This document shows positions 1 through 8,776 of a DNA stretch of 64,000 nt, piece after piece (position 1 is the stretch's first letter; each line of letters begins with the position of its first letter). The notes under the pieces were generated by a model, which was not told the DNA's origin, did not search any database, and was given only the letters and a program-made list of their open reading frames with translations. A program made the position numbers and the translations under genes. The stretch is from Lyngbya sp. CCAP 1446/10 (lineage in GTDB: Bacteria > Cyanobacteriota > Cyanobacteriia > Cyanobacteriales > Microcoleaceae), in assembly GCF_026130175.1 (NCBI RefSeq), contig NZ_JAIGNI010000001.1:169371-233370 (forward strand), given 5' to 3'.

Positions 1-636
1 CTTATCCCTCAGTTTAGAAAGCTCTAAAAATTCGTCATTATCCTCCCAATCAGAATTTTTCAGTACGCTTACTAAAGCATCCACAAAATCACCATCACCT
101 GCTTCTGTATCTGAATCTGTCGAACACAGAACGCAAAATCCCGATGGCTTGCGGGTACTCGATCCAGAAGTCAAGCTCTGAATAATCCCATTCGCACCCG
201 CGGCTGCATAACAAACGTCCAGAATCAGTAAGACATTTTGAGGATAGTGATTATTTCCCTCAAATAGCAATCGAACGAGCTGTTGAGTTTCAATCGCTTT
301 GGTACTTAAGATCTCGGGTCGAGAATTGAATGTGTAGAGATAGTGGGAACCTAGATTGCCATCGTCGCCTGCGTGTCCGGCATAATACAGGATAACGATA
401 TCGTCCTGACTTCTTTCCGAACTGCCAAACCATTTGGACAGGGCATTTTTGATGTCTTCAGCCTCTGCGTCGATCGAAATCTGATCGGATAAAACTCTGG
501 TGTACCCCTGCTGTGTTCCTTTAAACAAATCCACGACTCGATCGACATCACTCTTGACTCTAGCTAAGTCTGCTAGTTCCATTTTAGGACACGATGCAGA
601 GCCGATCGCAATCAAAAACCGTTTAGATTCAGTCAT
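1..636 (-). CDS. caspase-like (peptidase C14) protein, C-terminus cut by window edge
   Basis: The first 212 residues of a protein that runs off the left edge of the window. The fold is that of a p20 caspase/metacaspase domain. Both catalytic residues are visible: the His in YYAGHAGDDG (around residue 90) and the Cys in LLILDVCYA (around residue 140). The N-terminus (RFLIAIGSASCP, then DLARVKSDVDRVVDLF) matches the usual opening of bacterial caspase-family proteases. The ATG at 636 is the natural start because it places this beta-strand near the N-terminus. The gene lies 29 bases downstream of the alpha/beta hydrolase gene on the same strand, so the two are probably one operon. Bacterial caspases of this type are often joined to NACHT, TPR or other signalling modules; whatever follows here is outside the window. 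The domain call is firm; the substrate is unknown. Confidence 0.8.
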   Translation of the reverse strand, partial: MTESKRFLIAIGSASCPKMELADLARVKSDVDRVVDLFKGTQQGYTRVLSDQISIDAEAEDIKNALSKWFGSSERSQDDIVILYYAGHAGDDGNLGSHYLYTFNSRPEILSTKAIETQQLVRLLFEGNNHYPQNVLLILDVCYAAAGANGIIQSLTSGSSTRKPSGFCVLCSTDSDTEAGDGDFVDALVSVLKNSDWEDNDEFLELSKLRDK

Positions 637-665
637 TGTCAGCCGAAATTATTTTGAACAGCACG

Positions 666-1568
666 TTAAACTATCAAGCCTGTGGCAACAGCAGCACCCG
701 TTTCCTTTGCTGTTAAATACCTTTCCACCGAATGAGACTCCCATCCGTTATAAACAAGCCGATCAACAATTTTGCGATCGTCTCCATCTCCAAAGTATGG
801 GGCTAAGGATTTCTGAAGTGCCACAATATCACCGCTATCAGCAATGTTAAACCATTGCTTGATATTCGGCCATGCACCTTTACGATTCTCCGGCGGAGGT
901 GTCAGTTTATCGAAAATCAAATTAGGGATTCCCAAAGGAGAACCCAGCGTTACCAGCGTCTGTACATTCCATTCTGGATGAGCGCACAAAGCTTCATAGG
1001 CAACGACGGAACCCAAGGAATGGGCGATCACTACTTTTGTCTCTGTTGGCGAGACTTTGGCTTCTACCCGTTTCAACACTGCTTGTTTTATATCCGAATC
1101 GTGGAGAAATAAACCAACTTGCTTCAAGGCAAAAATTAATGTTTTTTCCGGGCCCAAGTTTCGGAAGAAGCGTGACTTAGACAACTGCCTTAATGCACGC
1201 TGCACAATCTCGGGAGTTCGTCCCCGACCTTGAAACTCCGGTTCTTGAATGCCGGGATCTTCGCCTAATGGGTCGCCAGCGCTACGATTCGCGATCGATA
1301 ACTCTGCCGCTGCACGCCACCACTCAACGAGTAAGGCTTGCTCCCATTCCGTTTCAACATCCCGCGCTGTCAACTTGGGGACTCCGGCAGAACGCATTCC
1401 CGATGGGCGAAATAAGTCGCCATAAAAAACCATCCCAAATTCCGATCGTGTCAAGCGGGGCTGTTCGCTCAATTCTAGGCTTCCTTGTAGTGCAGGCAAC
1501 CAAGCATTTTCAAGCTGTGGACTGCCCAAAAAGTCTTGGGCGATTCCATGAATACCAACTACTTTCAT
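666..1568 (-). CDS. alpha/beta hydrolase, lipase/PGAP1-like
   Basis: A 300-residue alpha/beta hydrolase. The protein opens with the strand KVVGIHGIAQDFLG, typical of an oxyanion-hole HG motif, and carries the nucleophile elbow AHSLGSVVAYEAL near residue 183, where Ser is the nucleophile. The order (HGI, a long alpha-helical insert, then HSLGS followed by LVTLGSPLGI) resembles esterases and PGAP1-like lipases. A late His in WESHSVERYL is the likely third triad member. No signal peptide is seen, so the enzyme is probably cytoplasmic. It is the promoter-proximal gene of a probable two-gene operon with the caspase-like protease downstream. The substrate cannot be read from sequence. Confidence 0.8.
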   Translation of the reverse strand: MKVVGIHGIAQDFLGSPQLENAWLPALQGSLELSEQPRLTRSEFGMVFYGDLFRPSGMRSAGVPKLTARDVETEWEQALLVEWWRAAAELSIANRSAGDPLGEDPGIQEPEFQGRGRTPEIVQRALRQLSKSRFFRNLGPEKTLIFALKQVGLFLHDSDIKQAVLKRVEAKVSPTETKVVIAHSLGSVVAYEALCAHPEWNVQTLVTLGSPLGIPNLIFDKLTPPPENRKGAWPNIKQWFNIADSGDIVALQKSLAPYFGDGDDRKIVDRLVYNGWESHSVERYLTAKETGAAVATGLIV

Positions 1569-1857
1569 TTAAATTCTTCCCCATTACATTCTGTGATTTT
1601 AAGAGTTTTGACCTAATCTCACATCCTATTTTGTACCTGTGGCGCTCAAATCATAACACATAAACTCGCCTCTGGGCAACGATTTCATGTGTTATGAATT
1701 CATCCAATCGCTTGTTATTATTGCGTAACTACTCAGGCTTAAAAAAAATTGTATAAGCGGTTGAAACCGCCGAATTATAAAAATGGTAGTTAACTTGGAT
1801 TTGGTATTACACATCAATATTAGACCTCTTGCCTCAGTCTTTTCAATCAAATTTTTA

Positions 1858-1916
1858 GACGGGCGGGACGCCCATCCCACAAATTTTTTTTGTGTGGGAT
1901 GGGCGGGACGCCCGTC
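1858..1916. repeat. 59-bp inverted repeat
   Basis: Two 24-base arms (1858-1881 and 1893-1916) are reverse complements except for three central bases, separated by an A/T spacer. The arms read GACGGGCGGGACGCCC followed by ATCCCACA. This type of GC-rich palindrome is scattered in cyanobacterial intergenic DNA; it may also end transcription from either side. Confidence 0.75.
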
Positions 1917-1942
1917 CTAGGTATTTTTGCAAGATGTCTACT

Positions 1943-2097
1943 AAAGAAACCGAGTTTTTCACCAGTATTAAATGCAAATATACAGGGATTGTGCAAAAAT
2001 CTGGTTTCTGCACAATCCCTATATCTCAAAGAAACCGGGTTTTTCCCAGTATTAAAAGGCTGAATGCAATATTTAGCCACAAACCAGGTTTCTGTAC
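1943..2097. repeat. cluster of AAACCGGGTTT-family repeats
   Basis: Alternating copies of GAAACCG(A/G)GTTTTT and A(A/T)CTGGTTTCTG or ACCAGGTTTCTG arranged as inverted pairs with spacers of about 40-50 bases that include an inner inverted repeat (AGGGATTGTGCA with TGCACAATCCCT, about 1984-2022). The same family occurs at 16565, 19873, 44419 and 46777. Confidence 0.65.
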
Positions 2098-2117
2098 AAT
2101 TTGCGAATTTTCAAGCT

Positions 2118-3272
2118 TTAGTTTTTCCCAAAACCTTTGCCGCGATTGGGCGCAGGCATACAGAGACAGTTTTCGATTTGCGATCGCAAAGTCTCAGTAT
2201 CCAAGCCCTGACCGATCATCACAAGTTGATTTTTTGGCTCACCTTTCCACTCGTCATCGTCCATCGAAAATCTCTTGCCGCTCAAGTGAAAAATATGCCG
2301 TTTGGGACTTTCTTCAAACCACATAATCCCTTTCGCGCGAAACACGTTGGTTGGTAGTTGATTGTCTAAGAAATATTGAAATTTTCTTAGAGAAAACGGC
2401 TTGTCACTCTGGAAAGAAATTGAGGTAAATCCGTCATTTTCTAAATGGTCGGAGTGGTCATGATGGCTATGGTCGTGAGCGCTATGGTCGTGATGTTCGT
2501 GTCCGTGAGCGCTATGGTCGTGAGCGCTATGGTCGTGATGTTCGTGTCCGTGAGCGCTATGGTCGTGAGCGCTATGATCGTGATGTTCGTGACTGCTCGG
2601 AGTTTCCTCAGAGAAATATTTCCCTGATTCAAACAATCCTATACTGAGGATGAGCGGTAGGGGAACTTCCGATTTTACTGCTCGGAGAATTCGAGCACCT
2701 TGTTTGACATCGCGAATCTTAACTTCCAACAAATCTAAATCTGCTTCTTCAACCAAATCTGTTTTGTTGAGGACAATAATATCGCCGTAAGCTATTTGAC
2801 TGTGAGCTGCTTCTGAGTTGAACAAATCTAAGCTATAGTTGGCTGCGTCTACGACTGTAACTATCGAATCGAGACGAGTCATGTCTCGCAATTCTGTGCC
2901 TAAAAAAGTTAGAGCTACTGGTAGCGGATCGGCGAGTCCGGTGGTTTCTACTACTAGATAATCGAGCTTTTCTTGACGTTCTAAAACTTTGTAAACTGCA
3001 TTCACCAAATCTTCGTTAATTGTGCAGCAGATGCAGCCGTTGTTCAGCTCAACCATGTTGTCGTCGCTGGTGACAATTAGTTCGTTGTCAATGCCGATTT
3101 CGCCAAATTCATTGACCAAAACTGCTGTTTTCAAACCTTGCTGGTTGCTCAGGATGTGGTTGAGCAGGGTTGTTTTGCCGCTGCCGAGAAATCCTGTAAT
3201 GATGGTAACGGGTAAGCCGTGTTTGGGAGCGTCCATCGCCGGTGCTGTCTCGGACTGAGTTGTAGATTGCAT
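2118..3272 (-). CDS. CobW/COG0523 G3E GTPase with His-rich metal-binding repeats
   Basis: A P-loop GTPase of the COG0523 (CobW/ZNG1) family, whose members deliver metals, commonly zinc or cobalt, to client enzymes. Visible motifs are the Walker A GFLGSGKTTLL, the metal site CICC in NNGCICCTINEDL, NKTD-type base recognition in VLNKTDLVEE, and a CobW C-terminal domain. Between them lies a 50-residue His-Asp tract made of three near-identical 15-residue units (GHEHHDHSAHDHSAH), encoded by 45-bp DNA repeats at about 2450-2600. This tract should bind metal. The ATG at 3272 is chosen; an upstream ATG at 3320 would add 16 residues of basic, non-family sequence. The neighbouring genes do not reveal the client, so the metal is inferred only from the His-rich tract. 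Confidence 0.9.
   Translation of the reverse strand: MQSTTQSETAPAMDAPKHGLPVTIITGFLGSGKTTLLNHILSNQQGLKTAVLVNEFGEIGIDNELIVTSDDNMVELNNGCICCTINEDLVNAVYKVLERQEKLDYLVVETTGLADPLPVALTFLGTELRDMTRLDSIVTVVDAANYSLDLFNSEAAHSQIAYGDIIVLNKTDLVEEADLDLLEVKIRDVKQGARILRAVKSEVPLPLILSIGLFESGKYFSEETPSSHEHHDHSAHDHSAHGHEHHDHSAHDHSAHGHEHHDHSAHDHSHHDHSDHLENDGFTSISFQSDKPFSLRKFQYFLDNQLPTNVFRAKGIMWFEESPKRHIFHLSGKRFSMDDDEWKGEPKNQLVMIGQGLDTETLRSQIENCLCMPAPNRGKGFGKN
2450..2600 (-). repeat. 45-bp tandem repeats encoding His-Asp tract
   Basis: In-frame repeats inside the CobW-type gene. Each unit encodes GHEHHDHSAHDHSAH, and the DNA is nearly identical between units, which indicates recent expansion and possible length variation between strains. 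Confidence 0.85.
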
Positions 3273-3697
3273 AGCTTGATTGTCAAATAATGTCGATCGC
3301 ACTTTCCTTGTGCTTCTCATTGTATCTTATTTAAGCCCAGCCCCCATCAACCCGGTTTCTGGGATAAATTTTGGGTTTGGAAGCATGGCATCTACCCATG
3401 AACCACAAATGGGCCCCAGAGTACGAAGGTGATTGGCTTACAGCCTGTTTTCTGGGTAAATCCAGCAGTGACAATTTTGGGGCAGACAATCGCTTCGTGC
3501 GATCGACCAATTTCCCCTGCTGTATCATAGTTTTAAAATAATTTTAATTATCTAGCGGGGTAAAATATTTATTTTTCAACCAAGTAAATACACTCAATTA
3601 AAAGTAAAATACGGAACCCTAAAAAACGGGCCGTATATATTTTCTGCCTTCTGCCTTCTGCCTTCTGCCTTCTGCCTTCTACCTTCTACTTATCAAT
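3273..3697. other. intergenic region with a heptanucleotide tandem repeat
   Basis: No supported gene; a 65-codon frame on the minus strand has no family features. It contains an AACCCGGTTTCTG repeat copy (about 3348) and six or more tandem copies of TTCTGCC at about 3643-3689, a short tandemly repeated sequence of the kind common in filamentous cyanobacteria. Confidence 0.6.
3643..3689. repeat. heptanucleotide tandem repeat (TTCTGCC)n
   Basis: About six consecutive TTCTGCC units, the last two degenerating to TTCTACC. It lies just beyond the terminator of the fasciclin gene. Confidence 0.85.
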
Positions 3698-3732
3698 TAA
3701 AACAGGGCGGTGGCTAACAATAGCCACCGCCC
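3698..3732 (-). terminator. Rho-independent terminator of the fasciclin gene
   Basis: A perfect 12-bp stem (3705-3716 with 3721-3732, GGGCGGTGGCTA) with a 4-base loop, followed on the minus strand by TGTTTTAATT. It lies 32 bases after the fasciclin stop codon. Confidence 0.85.
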
Positions 3733-3764
3733 TCAAGATAGTATTGCACTATCTAAATCTGTGC

Positions 3765-4175
3765 TTACGCAGGAAGCAAGACTGTATCGATGATGTGGAT
3801 GACACCATTATCAGCAGCAACATCGGCTGTGGTAACGGTAGAATCATTGATTTTGACGCCATTGGAAGCATCAATTTTCACTTCTGAACCTTCAACTGTC
3901 TTGGCAGATTTCAGCTTGACTACATCAGCAGCCATAACTTTGCCGGAAACGACATGATAAGTCAAGATTTTTGTGAGCTTAGGAATGTCCTTAAGCAGTG
4001 CTTCTACAGTACCTGCGGGAAGCTTAGCAAAAGCTTCGTCTGTAGGTGCGAAAACTGTGAAGGGCCCAGCGCCTTTGAGAGTGTCTACTAAACCAGCGGC
4101 TGTAACGGCAGCAACTAGGGTTGTGAATGAACCAGCCGCAACGGCGGTATCAACAATATCAGCCAAGTGAGTCAC
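3765..4175 (-). CDS. fasciclin (FAS1) domain protein
   Basis: A single FAS1 domain of 136 residues. The two hallmark segments are present: H1-like [15 protein letters not shown] (about residues 39-53) and the YHVVSGKV motif (about 93-100), ending with the strand [15 protein letters not shown]1 domains mediate adhesion or protein contacts. There is no signal peptide, unlike many bacterial FAS1 proteins, so the protein is either cytoplasmic or exported by an unrecognised route. The start is a GTG at 4175; no in-frame ATG lies near. Its own strong terminator and a 420-base upstream region suggest a monocistronic gene. Confidence 0.92.
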   Translation of the reverse strand: MTHLADIVDTAVAAGSFTTLVAAVTAAGLVDTLKGAGPFTVFAPTDEAFAKLPAGTVEALLKDIPKLTKILTYHVVSGKVMAADVVKLKSAKTVEGSEVKIDASNGVKINDSTVTTADVAADNGVIHIIDTVLLPA

Positions 4176-4598
4176 CTAGGTTTTGTATTCTGTAAATCAA
4201 TATAACGCTAAAAAGTTAATTTAGCTACATAATTTTTGATCTAGGTCAGTCAGATTTTCTGATATAAACTATCAGGTTTTTTATATATAAATAATTCACA
4301 CAATATCTATCTAAAGATACATGAAACTATTCCGGTTTAATAGTATTTTATATAAAACAATGTGTTTCTAAATACATGGATCAGCCGATCGCACAATTCG
4401 CGATCGCCACTGCGGTGTTAAACGTAAATACAGGAAAGTAAATCTAGGGCGATCGACTTTTTGATTAACTTGACAACACATTCAACATCGATCTTTGACA
4501 AGAGCGCACAACAACTTTTTTCTGCCGGGTGAGGGAATTGGTTGTCCTCAAAACTGCGTTACACTTATATAGGTATCTTTACAAAACAACATACAAAC
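4176..4598. other. divergent intergenic region
   Basis: An AT-rich stretch between the divergent fasciclin and ferritin-like genes that must hold both promoters. No gene or strong conserved site was recognised; it contains GCGATCGC-type octamer variants near 4390-4410. Confidence 0.5.
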
Positions 4599-5504
4599 AT
4601 GACAGTTGCCTATCCCCGTAAGCTTCGCAACGGCATGGGAGCGCGCGAGATTTTAAGTCAAGTGGTGCGCGATCGCGAAATCCACCTGATCACCCTCAAC
4701 CGCTACCGCTTCAGCGAACAGCGCAGTTGCAAAGACCTCACGGACTTGATCGAACAGCTAGACGGCGAACCGGCAGAACTCGTGCGGGATCTTTCCCGGC
4801 ACATTTCTGACGAAGCGCGACACGCCATGTGGCTTACCGACCTCCTGGTAGACATCGGCCAGAAGGTGGGAAAGCCGCCGGGAGTCTCCTACATTGACGA
4901 ATTTGAAAGGTTGTTCGACAGCGAGCAACAAGACCCCACCAAAGACCGCGAAGATTTTGTAATTTCTTCCCTAGCCGCAATTAACGTCACCGAGAAGCGG
5001 GGATGCGAGTATTTCTCTGCCCACATCCACGCCCTCAAAAAGGCTCCTCAAACCGACGAAAACGTCAAAATCCGCGAAACCATCGAAAAGATTTTTCCCG
5101 AAGAAGCTGGTCACGTCCGCTGGGGCAACCGCTGGCTGGGCGCAATTGCTGCCAAGAGCCCCGCACATCGCCAGAAGGTGGAACAGGCAAAACGGAAGTA
5201 TGTGGCGATCGAACAAGCAGCATTTGCATCGGGAATGGATATCATGCTGGGGGCAGAACTGCGTCGCGTCACCCATCTAGTGGATATTGCTAACACCATG
5301 CCCCTGTGGGAACGTCCGCAATACCTGATGGAACGCTTGCCGGCAACCCTGCTCGCCCCCGACTTGCAAATGACGAGAGTCGATGTAGCTCAACGCGCCT
5401 GGAATCGAGACCCGCAGGCATTTGTGGAAAAATTTGTGCCGATGTTTCTCAACGGATTAAAACCCATTGAGAAGAAGCCCGCGGCCGCTAAGCCCAAGGC
5501 TTAG
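4599..5504 (+). CDS. ferritin-like di-iron superfamily protein
   Basis: A 301-residue all-helical protein with paired ferritin-type metal motifs: SDEARHAMW (about residue 68) and PEEAGHVRW (about residue 168), each an E/D-x-x-H site at the end of a helix. Upstream Glu residues in the partner helices (for example in NVTEKRGCEYF) could complete a di-iron centre. This matches ferritin-like proteins widely present in cyanobacteria, for which oxidase or hydroxylase roles are possible but unproven. The ATG at 4599 (MTVAYPRKLRNG) is chosen because the upstream frame to 4542 uses a non-ATG start and has no family-like sequence. The C-terminus is a Lys/Pro/Ala-rich tail. Confidence 0.8.
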   Translation: MTVAYPRKLRNGMGAREILSQVVRDREIHLITLNRYRFSEQRSCKDLTDLIEQLDGEPAELVRDLSRHISDEARHAMWLTDLLVDIGQKVGKPPGVSYIDEFERLFDSEQQDPTKDREDFVISSLAAINVTEKRGCEYFSAHIHALKKAPQTDENVKIRETIEKIFPEEAGHVRWGNRWLGAIAAKSPAHRQKVEQAKRKYVAIEQAAFASGMDIMLGAELRRVTHLVDIANTMPLWERPQYLMERLPATLLAPDLQMTRVDVAQRAWNRDPQAFVEKFVPMFLNGLKPIEKKPAAAKPKA

Positions 5505-5694
5505 ATACAGGCGAAGCAGAGCCTTAGGACATGGGTTCCGAGGCTCTGTCTGGGAACCAGTAATTATTTAAGTCATACCCAATTCTTTAATCTCAAATCC
5601 AAAATCCTATCAGTCCTATTTAGGTAAGTCCTAAATAGGAAGTAAACTGTATTGGTAAAGATTATTGGAATACTTTTCCGTTTAAATATTAATC
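5505..5694. repeat. two small inverted repeats
   Basis: AGAGCCT and AGGCTCT pair around 5518-5550 just after the ferritin-like gene and could act as a terminator. TCCTATTTAGG with TCCTAAATAGGA forms a second inverted repeat at 5614-5640; its left arm plus flank (AGTCCTATTTAGGTAAG) recurs at 63241 upstream of the 16S gene. Confidence 0.55.
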
Positions 5695-6198
5695 ATGACT
5701 AACAGCGAGCCGAACCCACAAACAGCTTCCGCAGAAAGCCTATCGAGTGAAAGCGCGATCGCCTCTGAGCAGGTCGAAAAAGCCACAGCAGTCAGCTATG
5801 CAGAAGAAATTGAAACTGTGATTGCCAGCATGGCTGTAGACCAAAAAGTGATGGTCGGTCAAAATGAAGCTGGCGGACATCTTTGGAAATTTAAGTACGG
5901 TAGTGTTGAAGTGTTCGTGCAACTCACGGGCGAAACCGAAAATGATACTTTGACTGTCTGGGCTTTTGTGCTCCAGTTGCCGGCCAAGAATGAAGCGGAA
6001 TTAATGCGGAAACTTCTAGAAATGAATTGGCTGTCTACTTTGGAATCTCATTTTGCGATCGTTGACAACCAAGTTGCGGTAATATCCAATCGGGCGATCG
6101 CCGAAATCTCTGCTGGGGAAATTTCACGCGCCATTACTATTGTCGCCACCATCGCCGACGACAACGACGACTTGCTGCAAGCAGAATTTGGGCAGTAG
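5695..6198 (+). CDS. YbjN domain-containing protein
   Basis: A 167-residue acidic protein. After a Ser/Glu-rich N-terminal tail of about 35 residues comes a YbjN domain, a fold related to type III secretion chaperones, recognisable from the run WKFKYGSVEVFVQLT followed by TLTVWAFVLQLPAKNE and LLEMNWLSTLESHF. YbjN proteins are thought to be cytoplasmic regulators or chaperones; the role in cyanobacteria is not established. It stands alone between converging genes. Confidence 0.8.
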   Translation: MTNSEPNPQTASAESLSSESAIASEQVEKATAVSYAEEIETVIASMAVDQKVMVGQNEAGGHLWKFKYGSVEVFVQLTGETENDTLTVWAFVLQLPAKNEAELMRKLLEMNWLSTLESHFAIVDNQVAVISNRAIAEISAGEISRAITIVATIADDNDDLLQAEFGQ

Positions 6199-6293
6199 TC
6201 ATTAGTCAGTAGTCAGTAGTTAACAGTCATTAGTCAGTAGTCAGTAGTTAACAGTCATTAGTTAACAGTTAACAGTCATTAGTTAACTGTTAA
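6199..6293. repeat. imperfect tandem repeat of GTCATTAGTCAGTAGTCAGTAGTTAACA
   Basis: Nested copies of CAGTAGT, AGTTAACAGT and CATTAGT fill the gap between the 3' ends of the YbjN and DUF212 genes. The TTAACTGTTAAC-type end can fold back on itself. Confidence 0.7.
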
Positions 6294-6752
6294 CTAATAT
6301 GCAGGCCCTGCGATCCAAGAAATAGCGATTCCCAGCCCCAAACCGACGAGCACTTGAAAAGGAGTGTGTCCCAGCAACTCTTTGAGGCGAGCCTCATTCA
6401 GGTTGTGGTCTTCTTCAAAAAACTCGTCGATAATTTGGTTGAGGATGCGAGCTTGTTTGCCGGCAGCTTGGCGCACTCCAGCAGCGTCGTACATGACAAT
6501 AATTGCAAAGATCGCTGCGATCGCAAATTCTGGACTTTCCCATCCCATCGTTTGTCCGACTCCCGTAGCCAAAGAGCCCACAAAAGACGAGTGAGAGCTG
6601 GGCATTCCGCCCGTTGTTACCAAATACCGCAGATTAAACTTGCGATTTTTGATTAATTCGATCGGCAATTTAATGATTTGAGCCGACAGACAAGCGATCA
6701 AAGCAACTATCAGTACATGATTGTTTAAGATGCCGCTGCAAATTTCCTGCAT
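6294..6752 (-). CDS. divergent PAP2 family (DUF212) membrane protein
   Basis: A 152-residue membrane protein of the DUF212/COG1963 family, a divergent branch of PAP2-type phosphatases. The signature GGMPSSHSSFVGSLATGVG is present, followed by the charged IMYDAAGVRQAAGKQA segment. Four hydrophobic helices are visible. It lies 14 bases downstream of crtE on the same strand, so it is co-transcribed with it. A role in dephosphorylating a prenyl or other lipid phosphate would fit the context but is inferred. Confidence 0.88.
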   Translation of the reverse strand: MQEICSGILNNHVLIVALIACLSAQIIKLPIELIKNRKFNLRYLVTTGGMPSSHSSFVGSLATGVGQTMGWESPEFAIAAIFAIIVMYDAAGVRQAAGKQARILNQIIDEFFEEDHNLNEARLKELLGHTPFQVLVGLGLGIAISWIAGPAY

Positions 6753-6766
6753 ATTCTTTAGTATTT

Positions 6767-7696
6767 CTAGTTACTGCGGCTGGTAATAAAATCCGCGATT
6801 CCCAATAAAGGTTGGGCTTTACTCCCAAACACTGCCAGTTGAGCCTTAGCATCAGCAACAAGCTGTTTGGCTTGGCGCCGAGACTCCTCAATTCCCCACA
6901 AACTAGGATAAGTCACTTTCCCTGCTTGAACATCTTTGCCAGCAGTTTTGCCCAATTCTTCTTGAGTAGCAGTAATATCCAGAATGTCATCAATTATCTG
7001 GAAAGCCAGCCCAATATTTTTAGCAAAACGAGACAACCGTTGCAAATCTGCTGCTGAGGCTCCACCCAAAATTCCCCCACAAACCACGCAGGCTTCTAAC
7101 AGCGCGCCGGTTTTGTGAGCGTGAATGTAATTCAATGTTTCCAGAGAAACATCTGTTTTTCCTTCCGATTCCAGGTCAACCACCTGACCGCCTACGAGTC
7201 CAGCAGCGCCGGATGCGCGCGCCAAATGGGCGATCGTCTGCAACACCTGTTGGGGGAGTACGTTCTGAGTTTGAGTAGCGATAAATTCAAAAGCATAGGT
7301 CAACAAACCATCGCCAGCCAAAATGGCGATATCCTCGCCATAGACTTTGTGGTTCGTCAGTTTACCGCGCCGATAGTCGTCATTGTCCATTGCCGGCAAA
7401 TCGTCGTGAATTAGCGACATTGTATGGATCATTTCCAAAGCGCAAGCTGTGGGAATTGCCATAGCAGCAGTGCCGCCAGCCAGTTCGCAGCTAGCCACAC
7501 ACAGGATTGGACGCAGGCGTTTTCCTCCCGCTAGCAGCGAGTAGCGCATTGCTTCGTAAATTTTCTCTGGGTAGATGACCGGTAGTGCACTGTCGAGAGC
7601 TACCTCGATCGCCTTTTTTTGCTCGACTAGGTAACTAGATAAGTCGAAAGCGGATTCCGGTTGGGACGAATCCATTTCTGTTGTTGCAAATACCAT
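6767..7696 (-). CDS. crtE: geranylgeranyl diphosphate synthase
   Basis: A 309-residue trans-isoprenyl diphosphate synthase that makes GGPP (and FPP on the way) for carotenoids, chlorophyll phytol and quinones. Both Asp-rich motifs are intact: the first is [11 protein letters not shown] (D98, D99, D104) and the second is [11 protein letters not shown]. The GGKRLRP and [11 protein letters not shown] segments are also normal. The ATG at 7696 ([11 protein letters not shown]) is preferred; the frame extends upstream to 7798 without family similarity. It leads an operon with the DUF212 gene. A diverged paralogue lies at 40604-41593 beside geosmin synthase, which makes this copy the useful reference for the changes seen there. 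Confidence 0.95.
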   Translation of the reverse strand: MVFATTEMDSSQPESAFDLSSYLVEQKKAIEVALDSALPVIYPEKIYEAMRYSLLAGGKRLRPILCVASCELAGGTAAMAIPTACALEMIHTMSLIHDDLPAMDNDDYRRGKLTNHKVYGEDIAILAGDGLLTYAFEFIATQTQNVLPQQVLQTIAHLARASGAAGLVGGQVVDLESEGKTDVSLETLNYIHAHKTGALLEACVVCGGILGGASAADLQRLSRFAKNIGLAFQIIDDILDITATQEELGKTAGKDVQAGKVTYPSLWGIEESRRQAKQLVADAKAQLAVFGSKAQPLLGIADFITSRSN

Positions 7697-7885
7697 CCCT
7701 TGCTCTCTTGTACTGAATGTGATTGGGGATACTGTGAGCCGTTTGGGTCGGATCGCGCCGACTTTTACGGTAGTGGTTGCCCGAAATCCGAGCATCAATT
7801 AATTATTCTACGGGTGTTGTTGCACAGAAAATCTTTGAGTTTTAATAACTTTGTCAAATTAGCCGTCAATCTAAAATCAGCAGTC

Positions 7886-8776
7886 TCAAATCTCAAATCC
7901 GCCACTTTGTCTGGCGACTTCCAAAAACCGCTGCACCGCCTGGGTGGGAGAGTTGCGCCAAATTAGGGCGATCGCCACCATGCAGGTTGATTCTGGCAAA
8001 GATTTGTAAACAACCCCACTGCGCTGGAAGTTTTGCATGGATGCGGGGACGATCGCCACCCCCATCTCGGCTGCTACCAAACTGATAATTGTCTGCATTT
8101 GAATTGCTTCTTGACCTGCGATCGGGCTAAAGCCTGCTTGCAGACACAGACTGACGATCGCATCGTACAGTCCCGGAGCCTGGGAACGCGGAAATAAGAT
8201 GAACGTTTCGGCAGAGAGTGATCGCAATTCCACAACAGCGCGTGAATCGGCTAAATAATGCGTTTCTGGCAGCGCCACGATCAGAGGCTCTCGAAAAACG
8301 ATTTCTGAATTTATGCCATCTTCCTCGATCGGAGGGCGCACGAAGCCGATATCAATTCGTCCTTCCCGTAACCGCTGCAACTGTTCGTTTGTCGTCAGTT
8401 CGTGCAATTCGAGGCAGACTGCGGGATAGCGAGTGCGAAACGCCTGCAAGATGGCTGGAACTATATTGTGTGCTGCCGAGCTCACAAAGCCTACAGTCAG
8501 TTGGCCGAGTTCCCCGCGGCTTGTCTGTTTGCCGAGTTGAATTGCCCGATCGACTTGTAGCAGAATTTTTTGCGCTTCCTCAAAAAAAACCTGTCCCGCA
8601 GCGGTTAGCTGCACCGTCCGCTTGGTGCGGCGAAACAGTTGAAAGCCCAACTCTGCCTCCAAATGCTGAATTTGTTGGCTTAGCGGAGGTTGAGCCATGT
8701 GCAATTTTTCCGCTGCGCGAGTGAAATTCAGTTCCTCTGCAACGGCAATAAAGTAACGCAAATGTCGCAGTTCCAT
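7886..8776 (-). CDS. LysR-type transcriptional regulator
   Basis: A 296-residue LysR-family regulator. The N-terminal winged helix-turn-helix is typical: MELRHLRYFIAVAEELNFTR, then AAEKLHMAQPPLSQQI, with the recognition helix in QPPLSQQIQHLE. The C-terminal two-lobed effector domain starts near residue 90 (LTVGFVSSAAHNIVP). The target and effector cannot be read. It is divergent from the methyltransferase gene at 9110, with 330 bases between them, so that gene is a candidate target by position only. Confidence 0.93.
   Translation of the reverse strand: MELRHLRYFIAVAEELNFTRAAEKLHMAQPPLSQQIQHLEAELGFQLFRRTKRTVQLTAAGQVFFEEAQKILLQVDRAIQLGKQTSRGELGQLTVGFVSSAAHNIVPAILQAFRTRYPAVCLELHELTTNEQLQRLREGRIDIGFVRPPIEEDGINSEIVFREPLIVALPETHYLADSRAVVELRSLSAETFILFPRSQAPGLYDAIVSLCLQAGFSPIAGQEAIQMQTIISLVAAEMGVAIVPASMQNFQRSGVVYKSLPESTCMVAIALIWRNSPTQAVQRFLEVARQSGGFEI

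Larger units (their letters stand above)
1569..2117. other. intergenic region rich in inverted repeats, no gene seen
   Basis: No convincing protein or RNA gene. It holds one AGCGGTTGAAACCGCCG palindrome (1756-1772), a long inverted repeat (1858-1916) and several copies of the AAACCGGGTTT family between about 1940 and 2097. It separates the divergently transcribed hydrolase operon start from the 3' end of the CobW-type gene. Confidence 0.6.

Noticed and set aside
2445..2632. Tandem 45-bp repeats looked at as a possible CRISPR array
   Set aside because: Units are in frame, have no unique spacers and encode a His-rich tract of the CobW-type protein.
3331..3528. 65-codon minus-strand frame
   Set aside because: Contains a dispersed repeat copy and lacks family features or a ribosome site.
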